Assembly: GCF_048087625.1 (NCBI RefSeq)
Contig: NZ_CP159805.1
Coordinates: 1 to 64,000, forward strand
Direction: 5' to 3'
DNA length: 64,000 nt
DNA from: Pseudothioglobus sp905182815
GTDB taxonomy: Bacteria; Pseudomonadota; Gammaproteobacteria; PS1; Pseudothioglobaceae
Shown here: piece after piece, positions 19,190 through 28,787 of the stretch
Numbering within the stretch: position 1 is the first letter of the stretch
How the letters are laid out: each line of letters opens with the position of its first letter
The notes under the pieces: generated by a model
Databases searched by the model: none
What the model was told of the DNA's origin: nothing
Seen by the model: only the letters and a program-made list of their open reading frames with translations
Position numbers and translations under genes: made by a program

Positions 19190-20110
19190 AAAATCCATAC
19201 TTTTAAAGTAATCTTTGCTTTTTTCAACATCATTTTTAATTTGACTTTTAAGTTCTTCAAGTGAATTAAATTTTAATTCATCCCTACACTTTTGTTTAAA
19301 AACAACAGTCGCACGCTCACCATAAATTTCTTGATTAAAGTTAAAAATAAAAACTTCTAAAAGGACCTTGGTGCCACCTATTGTTGGTCTTTTACCAATA
19401 TTGCACACACCAGTATAGGTTTTACTGTTAATTTTAACTAGTACACTATAGACGCCGAGAACAGGGCTGAGTTTTCGTCTGATACTTATATTTGCGGTAG
19501 GAAATCCAATTGTTCTCCCCATTTTTTCACCATGCGTAACCCTGCCGCTAATTGAGAAAGGCCTTCCAAGATAAGTTTCAGCTTTTATAAAGTTTCCTTG
19601 GGAGAGCAGTTTTCGTATTGCTGAACTGCTAATTCGCTGGCCTTCAAGATGAACAGCGTTAATCTTATTAACTAAATAGCCTTTTTCAGATGACATCTCT
19701 TGAAGCATTGAAAAGTCTCCAAGACGGCCCTTACCAAATCGAAAGTCATCGCCAATGAAGCAGTACTTTACGCCAACTTTGTTAACCAGAGTTTGGTTGA
19801 TAAAAGACTCAGCGCTTATTTCGGAAAAAGCTTTGTTAAATCTTATTAAAAGGTGTTTATCTATGCCAAGCGATTCAAGAAAAAGGTGTTTGTCCCTAAA
19901 GCTGCTTAGTTTCGCTTTTGTCCTTCCAAAAAAAGATTCAGGGGTCACAGAAAAAGAAATTACAAGAGATGGTATGCCTTTATTTTTTGCAGTTGAGACA
20001 AGTTGTTTTAGTATTTCCTGATGTCCCACATGTACGCCATCAAAATTGCCAATGGTAAGAACACAGCCAGATTGATGTTTAAGATTATGAAGGCCGCGTA
20101 TTAGTTCCAT
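19181..20110 (-). CDS. ribF: bifunctional riboflavin kinase / FAD synthetase
   Basis: RibF converts riboflavin to FMN and then FAD. The 309-residue length matches the family. The N-terminal nucleotidyltransferase domain has GNFDGVHVGHQEIL and the later IGDDFRFGKGR. The C-terminal flavokinase domain begins around GRVTHGEKMGRTIGFPTANI and includes GVYSVLV and VCNIGKRPT. The gene converges on pyrC and is followed on the same strand by no close partner; mutY lies 21 bases upstream. Confidence 0.96.
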   Translation of the reverse strand: MELIRGLHNLKHQSGCVLTIGNFDGVHVGHQEILKQLVSTAKNKGIPSLVISFSVTPESFFGRTKAKLSSFRDKHLFLESLGIDKHLLIRFNKAFSEISAESFINQTLVNKVGVKYCFIGDDFRFGKGRLGDFSMLQEMSSEKGYLVNKINAVHLEGQRISSSAIRKLLSQGNFIKAETYLGRPFSISGRVTHGEKMGRTIGFPTANISIRRKLSPVLGVYSVLVKINSKTYTGVCNIGKRPTIGGTKVLLEVFIFNFNQEIYGERATVVFKQKCRDELKFNSLEELKSQIKNDVEKSKDYFKSMDFLS

Positions 20111-20131
20111 TATGCTATTTTACTCACAGCT

Positions 20132-21163
20132 TTAATGATGATTTAGTAAATCAAGTGAATGAATAATTTTTTTAACTGGTGCGGGAACACCAAGAGTAAT
20201 ATTATGTGTTTTGTAGTAATTATCAGATGATTCTGGGGAGCTTACAATAATTGGACTAATCCAAAGAGTGTAATGACTAAATGTGTGTTTGAATTTAGTA
20301 AGTGATTTGACGATTTTTGCCTTAGGGTTGTGGCTAATAATTTTCTCTTCTATTTCTTCTTTGTTTTCTGAGCACTCAGCAAAGCTCCATAGCCCTCCCC
20401 AAATTCCTTCGCTTGGTCTTTTTGTAAGATAAATTTCACCTTTTTCATTTTTATAAATTAAGAATACAATATTTCGTTCAGGTTTTATTTTTTTAGGCTT
20501 TTTATTTGGATAAATGTCCTGTTGATTATGATTAAAGGCGTCACAATTTTTTGATATAGAGCAGCTTTGACAATGTGGTTTTCTTGGGGTGCAAACAGTT
20601 GCCCCAAAATCCATTATTGCTTGTGTGTACTCTGCATTTTGTTTTTCAGGAGTATGAAGTTCTGCAAGACGCCATAATTCATTCATAACATTACTCGAGC
20701 TATAGTGGCCTGCTACCCTGTGGTATCTTGTCAAGACTCGTTTTACATTGCCATCAAGGATTGCATGTGGCTGGTTGAACGTAAGAGATAAGATAGCTCC
20801 AGCAGTTGACTTGCCAACCCCAGGAAGCGCTATAACCTCTAAATAGGTTTTGGGAAAAATCCCCCCATATAGTGATAAAGTAATTTGTGCAGTTTTATGC
20901 AAATTACGAGCCCGGCTATAGTAACCAAGGCCAGCCCATGCGGCCAAAACATCATCCTCGCTTGCATTAGCAAGCGAAGTTATATCTGGAAATTTTTTAA
21001 CGAAATTGTTGAAATAATCAATAACAGTTTTAACTTGAGTTTGTTGCAACATAACCTCAGATAGCCATACGTGATATCCATTTGGAGGGCTAGATTGCCA
21101 AGGAAGGTTTTTTCTGCCATGTTTTATAAACCAATTTAAGAGACCACTCGTTAACTCCGTCAC
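20132..21163 (-). CDS. mutY: A/G-specific adenine glycosylase
   Basis: MutY removes adenine mispaired with 8-oxoguanine. The 343-residue product has the catalytic glutamate in WLSEVMLQQTQV and a helix-hairpin-helix, LPGVGKSTAGAI. The catalytic Asp is in LDGNVKRVLTR, and four cysteines of the 4Fe-4S cluster lie in CTPRKPHCQSCSISKNC. The C-terminal part is NUDIX-like. Translation starts at GTG, whose GTGA overlaps the metA stop, suggesting coupling. Confidence 0.96.
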   Translation of the reverse strand: MTELTSGLLNWFIKHGRKNLPWQSSPPNGYHVWLSEVMLQQTQVKTVIDYFNNFVKKFPDITSLANASEDDVLAAWAGLGYYSRARNLHKTAQITLSLYGGIFPKTYLEVIALPGVGKSTAGAILSLTFNQPHAILDGNVKRVLTRYHRVAGHYSSSNVMNELWRLAELHTPEKQNAEYTQAIMDFGATVCTPRKPHCQSCSISKNCDAFNHNQQDIYPNKKPKKIKPERNIVFLIYKNEKGEIYLTKRPSEGIWGGLWSFAECSENKEEIEEKIISHNPKAKIVKSLTKFKHTFSHYTLWISPIIVSSPESSDNYYKTHNITLGVPAPVKKIIHSLDLLNHH

Positions 21164-22218
21164 TTCTCTAGGTTTAGCGGATTATTTGGGTCAATAGTCT
21201 GCATAAAAGGCTTTCTAATGTTTTCATTAGTTACCTGATAAACACAGCCAATCCAGTTATTAATAATAGCACTAGCACTATCATGCCAGGTATTATCTAG
21301 GGTTTTTGTAAGAATCTCTTCTGGAAATTCTTTAATAGTCGCTGTTTTATTTATAAGCCTAGCACGATACTCTGTCAAAATAGCGCAACTCTGTAGTGAC
21401 AAATAATTGCTTGGAAATGGTGGATAGTTTGAGGTTCTTTTTTCGAGGTAAAGCGAAACTTCTCTTTTATACTCCTTTAAAAGGCTGACGGAGTCATATT
21501 CAGGGTGCCCTTGAAAGAAGACAATTCTAAAAAGATCAGGACTCACTGCGAGGTGAACGCCAATTGCGCTTTTAGCTAAAACTACAGCTTTTGCCTCTTC
21601 AAATTGGGCCTCAGTGATCTCATTAAATCTTGAGTGTGGTATGTCAAAGCGAGTGTTAACACCCTTAACAAGAGGGTGTGTTCTATCAATTACCTGATGA
21701 GGAAATACGCCCCAATGTTTTTTTCCAATGGCCTTTCTTTTCTGGCCATACTTAAACTCTAAAACAGCATGGGTTGCAAGGCAAGAGCATAAGGTTGAGG
21801 TTACGTTTTCATAAGACCAGTCAACCACCTCTCTCAGCTGCTCATAAAATGGAGCGAGCCGAAGGTCTGGATCAGTCACATTAGCGCCCGTAATAATTAA
21901 CGCATCAAGTCCTTGAAGTTTAATTTCTTCAAAGGTTTTATAGTGCTCTTTAATGTGCGCTGTCGAATGTTTTTCTCTTTTAATGCTTGAAAGTGAAAAA
22001 GGGTGGACATAAAACTGAGCAATTTGATTTGAATGGCCTATCAATCGAAAAAACTGCCTCTCTGTTGCTTCAAGCGCAGAATCGGGCATCATATTTAATA
22101 ACCCAATATGAAGCTCTCTAATGGTTTGATGTTGAGCCCTCTCAATAGAAAGAATTGTTTCGCCTTGTTTTGCAAGACGTTCAAATGAAGGTAGTTTAGA
22201 GTGTGCTATTAGAGGCAT
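21160..22218 (-). CDS. metA: homoserine O-acyltransferase (MetA family)
   Basis: This enzyme acylates homoserine at the start of methionine synthesis. The 352-residue product matches the HTS family in full: LHIGLLNMMPDSALEATERQF near the N-terminus and ITGANVTDP mid-protein. The catalytic cysteine is in TLCSCLATHAVL, and HPEYD supplies the His-Glu pair. Acyl donor (succinyl- or acetyl-CoA) depends on a single active-site residue and is not decided here. It overlaps mutY by 4 bases. Confidence 0.92.
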   Translation of the reverse strand: MPLIAHSKLPSFERLAKQGETILSIERAQHQTIRELHIGLLNMMPDSALEATERQFFRLIGHSNQIAQFYVHPFSLSSIKREKHSTAHIKEHYKTFEEIKLQGLDALIITGANVTDPDLRLAPFYEQLREVVDWSYENVTSTLCSCLATHAVLEFKYGQKRKAIGKKHWGVFPHQVIDRTHPLVKGVNTRFDIPHSRFNEITEAQFEEAKAVVLAKSAIGVHLAVSPDLFRIVFFQGHPEYDSVSLLKEYKREVSLYLEKRTSNYPPFPSNYLSLQSCAILTEYRARLINKTATIKEFPEEILTKTLDNTWHDSASAIINNWIGCVYQVTNENIRKPFMQTIDPNNPLNLEK

Positions 22219-22219
22219 G

Positions 22220-23068
22220 TTATTTAAGCGCGCTAGAGATTAAATTTAAGACGTCCTTTGCAGAACCGCATTTATGAAGCGCATCACTTTCTATTGTGCA
22301 GCCATATTCATCTGCAAGTGCGTTGTATTTTTTAAGCCTATCTGCAACTAGTTTTGGAAACACCCAGCTAACAAAAGCATTTGGGTTAATTTGAGCTGCG
22401 TAAGCTAAACTATTTTCTTCCAAGTAGGAGTGAAGAGCTTCCTCAAAAAACTTTGGGTTATAGTACATTGGCTTTGGCCGGCTTTTAGCTCTATCAATAA
22501 GTAATCTCTCATTTTCCTTACTTGTTTTAATATAAATAATTAGTGTTTTTTCTGACAGAAGTTGATAAAGTTTTCTGTCTTCTAGCTCGCACAGACTTCC
22601 CCCAGCATCGTTAATAAAATGAGTATAACCGTCTTTTAAAGACTGATTAATAAAATGAGGGACCTCATACATTGTCTTTTTTTCTGCCTCCAAAAAAAGA
22701 CTTTGGCGGCGAATAAACTCCTTAATAGGAAGGCCGCCTTCTTCAGGATTGCCAACTTTTCCAAGAAACGCAGAAATGGGCTCTAAGTTATCAAAAGTAA
22801 CTTGACTATTAACACTTATAGAGTTGTTTTCTATAAGTGGCTTAAGCCATGAATCATTTTTCATTTTGTTAGCTACATTGTTAATGATGGCTTCTTTAAG
22901 ATGAGTCGCTCCAATTCTATAATCTCCAGAAAAATGGTACCACCCACCTTCTTCGCCAATAAGTTTAGCAAGATGAGTCTTCCCTACTCCAGACATCCCA
23001 AGAAGTGTTAATCGCTTATTTTTTTGATTTATAAACTGTTTGGCAGAATTTATCATATTGACTTTCAT
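22220..23068 (-). CDS. P-loop ATPase/kinase of unknown function
   Basis: The 282-residue protein has a clear Walker A, GMSGVGKTH (residues 24-32), near the N-terminus. A possible Walker B/acidic segment is HFINDAGGSLCE near 160. The fold pattern (short P-loop NTPase with a lid-like basic stretch RAKSRPKPMYYNP) recalls small-molecule kinases such as shikimate or adenylylsulfate kinase. I do not recognise a named family. It lies in a tight minus-strand run purC - DUF2797 - this gene - metA - mutY, with 7-base and 1-base gaps. No signal peptide or membrane segment is visible. Confidence 0.75.
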   Translation of the reverse strand: MKVNMINSAKQFINQKNKRLTLLGMSGVGKTHLAKLIGEEGGWYHFSGDYRIGATHLKEAIINNVANKMKNDSWLKPLIENNSISVNSQVTFDNLEPISAFLGKVGNPEEGGLPIKEFIRRQSLFLEAEKKTMYEVPHFINQSLKDGYTHFINDAGGSLCELEDRKLYQLLSEKTLIIYIKTSKENERLLIDRAKSRPKPMYYNPKFFEEALHSYLEENSLAYAAQINPNAFVSWVFPKLVADRLKKYNALADEYGCTIESDALHKCGSAKDVLNLISSALK

Positions 23069-23075
23069 TAGTCCA

Positions 23076-23876
23076 TTAGCTGCTTACTGTAAGGTGATAC
23101 GAGCTAAATTTTCTTATATTAAGCACACCACTGTCCAACAACAAATATTGTCCTTTTATGCCTTCTAGAACACCTGTGATGATAGGCGTCTTATCAAAGT
23201 TTAAAGACACAACCTTTGTAGGATATTTTAGCACAGGGTAGTTTATATTTACCTCATCATCACTAAGGACTGTGGCTTCAGTTTCTTTTATCGTGCCTGC
23301 AATTTCACCTAGTAATGTCTCTTTTAGAGACGAAAGATTTGATTGCTCCACTTCATTTTTCAGCATATTTCGCCAGTTTGTTTTGTCGGCAACAAATTGT
23401 TTTAATGCAACCTCAATCTTCCCAGAATCTAGACGTGACTTTGCCTCAAGTATAGGCAGCGCTGAAACTGCCCCTTGTTCAATCCAGCGGCTATAAATCC
23501 TTTTTTTATTGGTGATTCCAACCTTAGGCTTCGATGTATTTGCAAGATAAATAATGGTTGGCTGAAAACAGTAGTTAAGACCCCATTGAGGCTCTCTACA
23601 AGTGCCCTCAGAATAGTGACAAGTCTCAGGCCTCATGATGCATAGGTCGCATCTAGCTAAAACTTGTGTGCATGGAAAGCAATAGCCCCCAGACCAACTT
23701 TTTTTAGTCCTTACTCCACAATTAGCACAAAGTATTATGTCATTATATTTGAGCTCAATATGCTTTCCTACAAAAGCATTCATGTCAATTAGATTCTCTC
23801 CAATAGGAAGGCTATACTTTGCGCTGACCCCTTCAAGAGTAGTGTTCATCATTTTTATGTGGCCACTTAACTGCAT
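23076..23876 (-). CDS. DUF2797 family protein with cysteine clusters
   Basis: The 266-residue protein has an N-terminal OB-like segment. Next comes a cysteine-rich region with CANCG, CFPCTQ, CDLCIMRPETCHYSEGTC and a later NYCFQP, which probably binds zinc or an iron-sulfur cluster. A GIY-YIG-like stretch follows (IYLANTSKPKVGITNKKRI). This pattern fits the DUF2797 family, whose role is unknown. The start overlaps the purC stop by 10 bases; M9 or M10 are alternative starts that would shorten that overlap. Confidence 0.75.
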   Translation of the reverse strand: MQLSGHIKMMNTTLEGVSAKYSLPIGENLIDMNAFVGKHIELKYNDIILCANCGVRTKKSWSGGYCFPCTQVLARCDLCIMRPETCHYSEGTCREPQWGLNYCFQPTIIYLANTSKPKVGITNKKRIYSRWIEQGAVSALPILEAKSRLDSGKIEVALKQFVADKTNWRNMLKNEVEQSNLSSLKETLLGEIAGTIKETEATVLSDDEVNINYPVLKYPTKVVSLNFDKTPIITGVLEGIKGQYLLLDSGVLNIRKFSSYHLTVSS

Positions 23877-24751
23877 AATATCGATTGAATGTCCCTATAT
23901 TTTTCAGCAGTTTTATTCATAATTGACTCTGGAATTATCGGAGCAGGAGGGGCTTTATCCCAGTCAAGAGTTTCAAGATAGTCTCTAATAATTTGTTTAT
24001 CAAAGCTTTTTGGACTTTTCCCTGAAGAATAGTCGGCCAAAGACCAAAATCTTGAAGAATCTGGAGTTAAAATTTCATCCATTAGGGTCAACTTGTTTTC
24101 AGAGTCCAGGCCAAATTCAAACTTTGTGTCAGCAATAATAACGCTTCGAGATAGCGCATGTTTTTCAGCAAAATTATAAAGAGTAAGGCTTATTTTTTTG
24201 ATTTGCTCTGCAATATCTTCCCCCACTAGCGAAGCAACTTCTTTGAAAGATATATTGGCATCATGCTTACCAGGTGCAGCTTTTGAAGAAGGAGTAAAAA
24301 TAGGCTTTTTAAGTTTTTCAGCAAGAACCATATTAGGAGGGAGGTCTATTCCACAAATAGACCCAGATCCTAAGTATTCTTTCCAGCCAGAGCCAATTAA
24401 GTAGCCTCTTACAACAGCTTCAATAGGCAGAGGTTTGAGTTTTTTTACAACAATTGCCCTTCCTTCAAGCGCTTCAGCCTCATTACCTGGCAACACTTCA
24501 TCAAGCCTAATGTTTGTTAGGTGGTTTTGAATAATGTGCTCAGTTTTATCAAACCAATAGTTTGCTATTGATGTGAGAATTTTTCCTTTTTCTGTAATAG
24601 GCTGATCAAAAACAACATCAAAAGCTGAAAGCCTGTCGGTTGTCACTATAAGCATGTTGTCTTTGTCAATATCAAAAATATCCCTCACCTTGCCGCGATG
24701 AAGAAGAGGTAGGGATAGCTTTGTTTGCAAACTGGAATGCATAATATTCAT
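23867..24751 (-). CDS. purC: SAICAR synthase (PurC)
   Basis: PurC condenses aspartate with CAIR in purine synthesis. The long (about 290-300 residue, Ade1-like) form is present, with LPLLHRGKVRDIFDID, TTDRLSAFDVVFD, VVRGYLIGSGWKEY and DEILTPDSSRFW. The frame extends upstream to a TTG at 24820, but similarity starts only near SLPLLHRG. I therefore favour an ATG at 24751; 24742 and 24772 are equally possible, and none has a clear ribosome-binding site. Confidence 0.93.
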   Translation of the reverse strand: MNIMHSSLQTKLSLPLLHRGKVRDIFDIDKDNMLIVTTDRLSAFDVVFDQPITEKGKILTSIANYWFDKTEHIIQNHLTNIRLDEVLPGNEAEALEGRAIVVKKLKPLPIEAVVRGYLIGSGWKEYLGSGSICGIDLPPNMVLAEKLKKPIFTPSSKAAPGKHDANISFKEVASLVGEDIAEQIKKISLTLYNFAEKHALSRSVIIADTKFEFGLDSENKLTLMDEILTPDSSRFWSLADYSSGKSPKSFDKQIIRDYLETLDWDKAPPAPIIPESIMNKTAEKYRDIQSILCS

Positions 24752-24827
24752 AAAACAAACTAAAGTATTCATTTTAATCGATTGCGCTATTGCTGAGGTA
24801 TTGATATAACTGAAGAGCAAAAGAGCG

Positions 24828-25946
24828 TTACTTTATATTTAAATCCTGAAGAATTCTTCGCGCTCTTTTTTGAAACTCTGGCATAGCGCTAGTTGGCACG
24901 AAAGATTGTTTAGGTAATTTTATTTTTTCAGGATCTTGGTGGACCCCATTAACTCGAATTTCATAATGAAGATGGGGACCAGTAGATTGGCCTGTAGTCC
25001 CTACATAGCCAATTAACTCCCCTTTTTTAACTTTTTTTCCAGACTTTAAGCCCGTAGCAAATTTTGATAGGTGGGCATAAACGGTAAGATAGTTGGAGCC
25101 ATGCTTTAAATAGATAACGTTGCCATAGCCAGATAACGTGGCCCTATATTTCACAATTCCTTTTGCAGGCGCATAGACCGGAGTTCCAGAGGGAGCTGCA
25201 AAATCAGTGCCTCGATGTGAGCGATAGATCTTGAGCGTAGGGTGGAATCGCCTTTTTGTAAAGCCCGAGCTAATTCGATTATATTTTGTAGGAGCAAACG
25301 TAAAGGTGTCGTTTATAGTGGCGCCCTTTGAAGTAAAGTATTTATTTTGACCAAGAGTATTTTTATATGAAAAAAGTGCAATAGTTTTTCTACTTCCAAC
25401 GTAAATCATTGCAATTGGAGTTTTTCCTCCATTCCAAGACAATATAAATTTGTCACCCTTTCTTAGGTCTCTACTAAGGTCCATCTCCCATGAAAAGTTA
25501 TCAACCATCATTTTAGTAACTTCAGCAGCTACCCCGGCTTTTTTGGCGTCATAGTTTAGAGACTTTTTGATTGTAATTATGGTCTGAGATAATTTCCCAA
25601 TTGGCTGGATATTGGCTTTTCCATAATTAAAAGATTGGCCATCATAGGTTATAAATAAAGGGTTGTCATTAGCTGGACTATAAATGATTTGGTCTAGCTC
25701 GTGATTATCGTTAAGGGTTATCCTAAACTTATCACCAGGATAAATATTGTTAAGCCTCTTAGCCCTTTCATCAGAGGCCATTAGTTTTTTGAGAAGCTTT
25801 CCTGATAGGCCTGTGCTAAAGAAGAATTTGTAAAACGCGTCACCTCTTGATACTTTAAAACTATAGTCATGTGTTCCACTGGCAGCAGAAGGAGCGCTTA
25901 AAAAAACGCAAAATGATAACAAGGTGATTAAGAAAGATTTATACAT
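24828..25946 (-). CDS. M23 family murein endopeptidase
   Basis: The 372-residue exported protein resembles MepM-type peptidoglycan endopeptidases that cut cross-links. It has an N-terminal signal peptide (residues 1-23), then a LysM/OapA-like region. The C-terminal LytM domain carries zinc ligands in HRGTDFAAPSG and GPHLHYEIRVNG, plus the YAHLSKF segment. All four zinc-site motifs look intact, so it should be active. It lies directly after dxr in the uppS-cdsA-dxr run, in the place where many relatives carry rseP. Confidence 0.9.
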   Translation of the reverse strand: MYKSFLITLLSFCVFLSAPSAASGTHDYSFKVSRGDAFYKFFFSTGLSGKLLKKLMASDERAKRLNNIYPGDKFRITLNDNHELDQIIYSPANDNPLFITYDGQSFNYGKANIQPIGKLSQTIITIKKSLNYDAKKAGVAAEVTKMMVDNFSWEMDLSRDLRKGDKFILSWNGGKTPIAMIYVGSRKTIALFSYKNTLGQNKYFTSKGATINDTFTFAPTKYNRISSGFTKRRFHPTLKIYRSHRGTDFAAPSGTPVYAPAKGIVKYRATLSGYGNVIYLKHGSNYLTVYAHLSKFATGLKSGKKVKKGELIGYVGTTGQSTGPHLHYEIRVNGVHQDPEKIKLPKQSFVPTSAMPEFQKRARRILQDLNIK

Positions 25947-25959
25947 TTAGGACGGTTTG

Positions 25960-27114
25960 TTATGAAAGACTCGGCTCAATAACAGACCGAGCTATTTGAC
26001 GAGAAAGATAGTCATTTTCCACAACACTTGCAAGCGTGTCAAGCCTCGAAATAGGAGCTATAGCTAAGGTTTTTTCTATAATTTTGCTAATGTCTAGAAA
26101 CCCTATTTTTTTATTTAAAAAAGCGTCCACAGCAACCTCATTTGCAGCATTAAGCGTTCCAGGGGAGCTCTGCCCTTGTTCTAAAGCATCATATGCTAGT
26201 CCTAGGCATTTGAACCTATCCATATCGGGCGATAAAAATTCTAGTGATGTTTGCTTGGTAAGATCAAGCTCTTCAACACCAGAAGTTTGCCGGCTTGGAT
26301 AGGATAATGCATAAGATATGGCGCTTCTCATGTCTGGCAGCCCAAGTTGTGATAACACACTGCCATCATTGAAATAAACAAACGAGTGAATAATACTTTG
26401 GGGATGAATTACTACCTCGATTTTAGAAGACGAAAGTTGAAATAGGAAGTGAGCTTCAATTACCTCCAAGCCTTTGTTCATCATGGTAGCAGAGTCAACT
26501 GATATTTTTTGGCCCATTTTCCATTTTGGGTGCGCGCAGGCCTGTTTTGGGGTTGCTTTATTAAGTTCTGCTATTGGTGTTTTTAGAAAAGGACCGCCTG
26601 ACGCAGTTAACTGTATTTTATTAAGGCCCTGTTTGCCACCTTGGAGGCATTGAAATATTGCACTATGTTCTGAGTCCACAGGGATTAATTCTGCCCCAGA
26701 CTCTTTGGCGGCAGCAACTAATAAATTACCACCTAGGACTAGAGACTCCTTATTTGCAAGCATAACTCTTTTTCCTGAGGTCACCGCTGCAAAAGTTGAA
26801 GATAGTCCAGCGCTTCCAACTATTGCCGCCATAACAAAATCTGTATTTTTATGAGAGGCTATATCATTTAAAGCGCCCTCACCTTGTAAAACGATAACCC
26901 CTTCTGGCACAACTTTTCTTAAGCTCTCTGCAGCCTCTTCATTAGCCATTACTACAAATTTTGGCATGTGCTTAATGCAAAGCTTTTCCATTTCCCTCCA
27001 GCTATTGTTTGCCGTTAAGGCAAAGACGTTATATTTTTCTGGATGAAGTGACATAACAGCTAGTGTGTTTAGTCCAATTGAGCCCGTTGCCCCTAAAATA
27101 GCTATATTTTTCAT
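25960..27114 (-). CDS. dxr: 1-deoxy-D-xylulose 5-phosphate reductoisomerase
   Basis: Dxr makes MEP in the non-mevalonate isoprenoid pathway. The 384-residue product has the NADPH site GATGSIGLNTLAV (residues 7-19). The metal and substrate motifs PVDSEHSAIFQ, ASGGPF and HPKWKMGQKISVDSATMMNKGLE are present, with the flexible-loop region downstream. It overlaps cdsA by 4 bases. The run uppS-cdsA-dxr links isoprenoid carrier lipid and phospholipid synthesis, as in many proteobacteria. Confidence 0.98.
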   Translation of the reverse strand: MKNIAILGATGSIGLNTLAVMSLHPEKYNVFALTANNSWREMEKLCIKHMPKFVVMANEEAAESLRKVVPEGVIVLQGEGALNDIASHKNTDFVMAAIVGSAGLSSTFAAVTSGKRVMLANKESLVLGGNLLVAAAKESGAELIPVDSEHSAIFQCLQGGKQGLNKIQLTASGGPFLKTPIAELNKATPKQACAHPKWKMGQKISVDSATMMNKGLEVIEAHFLFQLSSSKIEVVIHPQSIIHSFVYFNDGSVLSQLGLPDMRSAISYALSYPSRQTSGVEELDLTKQTSLEFLSPDMDRFKCLGLAYDALEQGQSSPGTLNAANEVAVDAFLNKKIGFLDISKIIEKTLAIAPISRLDTLASVVENDYLSRQIARSVIEPSLS

Positions 27115-27914
27115 AGCAAGAACACAATTAAAAGAAAAAATATTGGAGCAGACGATGTTAAGCTATCTATTCTATCTAGTATTCCGCCGTGTCCAGGAAG
27201 GATATTACCACTATCTTTTACTTCTGCAATGCGCTTTAAAACGCTCTCAAATAAGTCACCAAGAACTGACACAAGTGAAATCATCAGGGCTATAAAACTA
27301 AATATTAAAAAATCACTCAATATCGGCGCTTGGGTTGAAACATATACGTACAAAATAGCAACCACTTGAGCAAGAGCAGCCCCACCAAATACTCCTTCAA
27401 GTGTTTTTCCAGGACTAACACTTGGACACAACTTAGTTTTACCAAAAAGCTTGCCTGCAAAATAAGCGCCGATATCTGCCGCCCAGATTAAAATCAAAAG
27501 AATCAAGACTAGCATGGGGTCTAACAAGTGAAGTGCCATTAATGCGATTGCCATTGGCACAAAAATAAACAAACCGTTGACTAGCTTAACTAATAAATAT
27601 TTTTTGAGTAGGCGAGAGCCTTTTGGAAATATTACTACCCAAACTAAGGCGATTAACCACCAAATTGCAGCAGCATATAAGATAGTTAAACTTGAAAGAG
27701 CATTACTTAGAAAATAGGTTACTAATAATATAAGTAAAGCATAAAGAGCCTTGCCCGCTAAATGCTTTATTTGAATTAGATTGCAGTACTCCCAAGAACT
27801 AATAATAAGAATTAAAGCAACGGCTAATGCAAAGCTAGTTTGAGTCAATACCAAGATACCAAAAACTGTAATTGGCGCAACAATAGAGGCCGTTAAGATT
27901 CTCTTAAGAAGCAT
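27111..27914 (-). CDS. cdsA: phosphatidate cytidylyltransferase
   Basis: CdsA makes CDP-diacylglycerol from phosphatidate and CTP in the inner membrane. The 267-residue product has several hydrophobic helices. The C-terminal family signature spans KRIAEVKDSGNILPGHGG with the following DRIDS. Its start codon overlaps the uppS stop (TAATG), and its stop overlaps dxr by 4 bases, indicating translational coupling. Confidence 0.96.
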   Translation of the reverse strand: MLLKRILTASIVAPITVFGILVLTQTSFALAVALILIISSWEYCNLIQIKHLAGKALYALLILLVTYFLSNALSSLTILYAAAIWWLIALVWVVIFPKGSRLLKKYLLVKLVNGLFIFVPMAIALMALHLLDPMLVLILLILIWAADIGAYFAGKLFGKTKLCPSVSPGKTLEGVFGGAALAQVVAILYVYVSTQAPILSDFLIFSFIALMISLVSVLGDLFESVLKRIAEVKDSGNILPGHGGILDRIDSLTSSAPIFFLLIVFLL

Positions 27915-28660
27915 TATTTTTCACCATTTCGCTTTCCAAATCGGCGCTCTCTCAAGTGAAATGCCTCTATAGCTGCATCTAGTTCATGCTCATCAAAGTT
28001 GGGCCACAAGGTGTTACAGAAATATAGTTCACTATAAGCAATCTCCCAGAGCAAGAAGTTGCTTATCCTTAATTCTCCACTTGTTCTAATTAACAGGTCT
28101 ACTTTAGGAAAATCTGCGAGAGAAGAGTGCGCGTGGAAAAGGGAGGCATCAATTTTTTCAGGATCGATTTCTCCGTTGACAGACTTAATAGCAATTTTTT
28201 TGGCAGATTCTGCGATATCCCACTGACCACCATAGTTTGCAGCTATAACAAGATTGAGGCCATTATTATTTTTGAGCTGTTTTTCTGCGTCAATAGCTAG
28301 CCGCTGTATTTCAGGAGTAAAAACGGAAAGATCTCCTATAATTTTAAGCTTAATATTGTTATCGTTTAGTTTCGTTGTTTCATTTTTCAAAACAGTTAAA
28401 AAAAGCTTGAATAAAAGTCCAACTTCTTCACTAGAACGATTTAAGTTTTCACTACTAAAGGCAAATAGAGTTAATGTATTAACGCCCAACTGACCACAAT
28501 GCTTAACAATTTTTCTAACACTTTGAACCCCCTTTTGGTGGCCACTTGAGCGAGGAAGGTGCTTTGATTTTGCCCATCTTCCATTTCCATCCATAATGAT
28601 AGCTATATGTTGGGGCGGTAGTTTTTCGTCTTTAAATGAGCCTAGTTTTTTTTCAGTCAT
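27914..28660 (-). CDS. uppS: undecaprenyl diphosphate synthase
   Basis: UppS is the cis-prenyltransferase that makes the carrier lipid for peptidoglycan. It has the catalytic MDGNGRWAKS near residue 25, SGHQKG, and DLLIRTSGELRISNFLLW at the C-terminal side, all family hallmarks. The frame extends to a TTG at 28669, but ATG at 28660 is the likely start, giving 248 residues, close to E. coli (253). First gene of uppS-cdsA-dxr. Confidence 0.96.
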   Translation of the reverse strand: MTEKKLGSFKDEKLPPQHIAIIMDGNGRWAKSKHLPRSSGHQKGVQSVRKIVKHCGQLGVNTLTLFAFSSENLNRSSEEVGLLFKLFLTVLKNETTKLNDNNIKLKIIGDLSVFTPEIQRLAIDAEKQLKNNNGLNLVIAANYGGQWDIAESAKKIAIKSVNGEIDPEKIDASLFHAHSSLADFPKVDLLIRTSGELRISNFLLWEIAYSELYFCNTLWPNFDEHELDAAIEAFHLRERRFGKRNGEK

Positions 28661-28787
28661 GGAGCGCAATTATACCTATTAGGGCCTTCAAAACCTAATC
28701 CAAAGTATCCATTGATGGGGCTTGATACTATCATTAACATAATGCACTAAAAAATCTGACTAGGTTTATGCGGTAAAATAATGCTTC

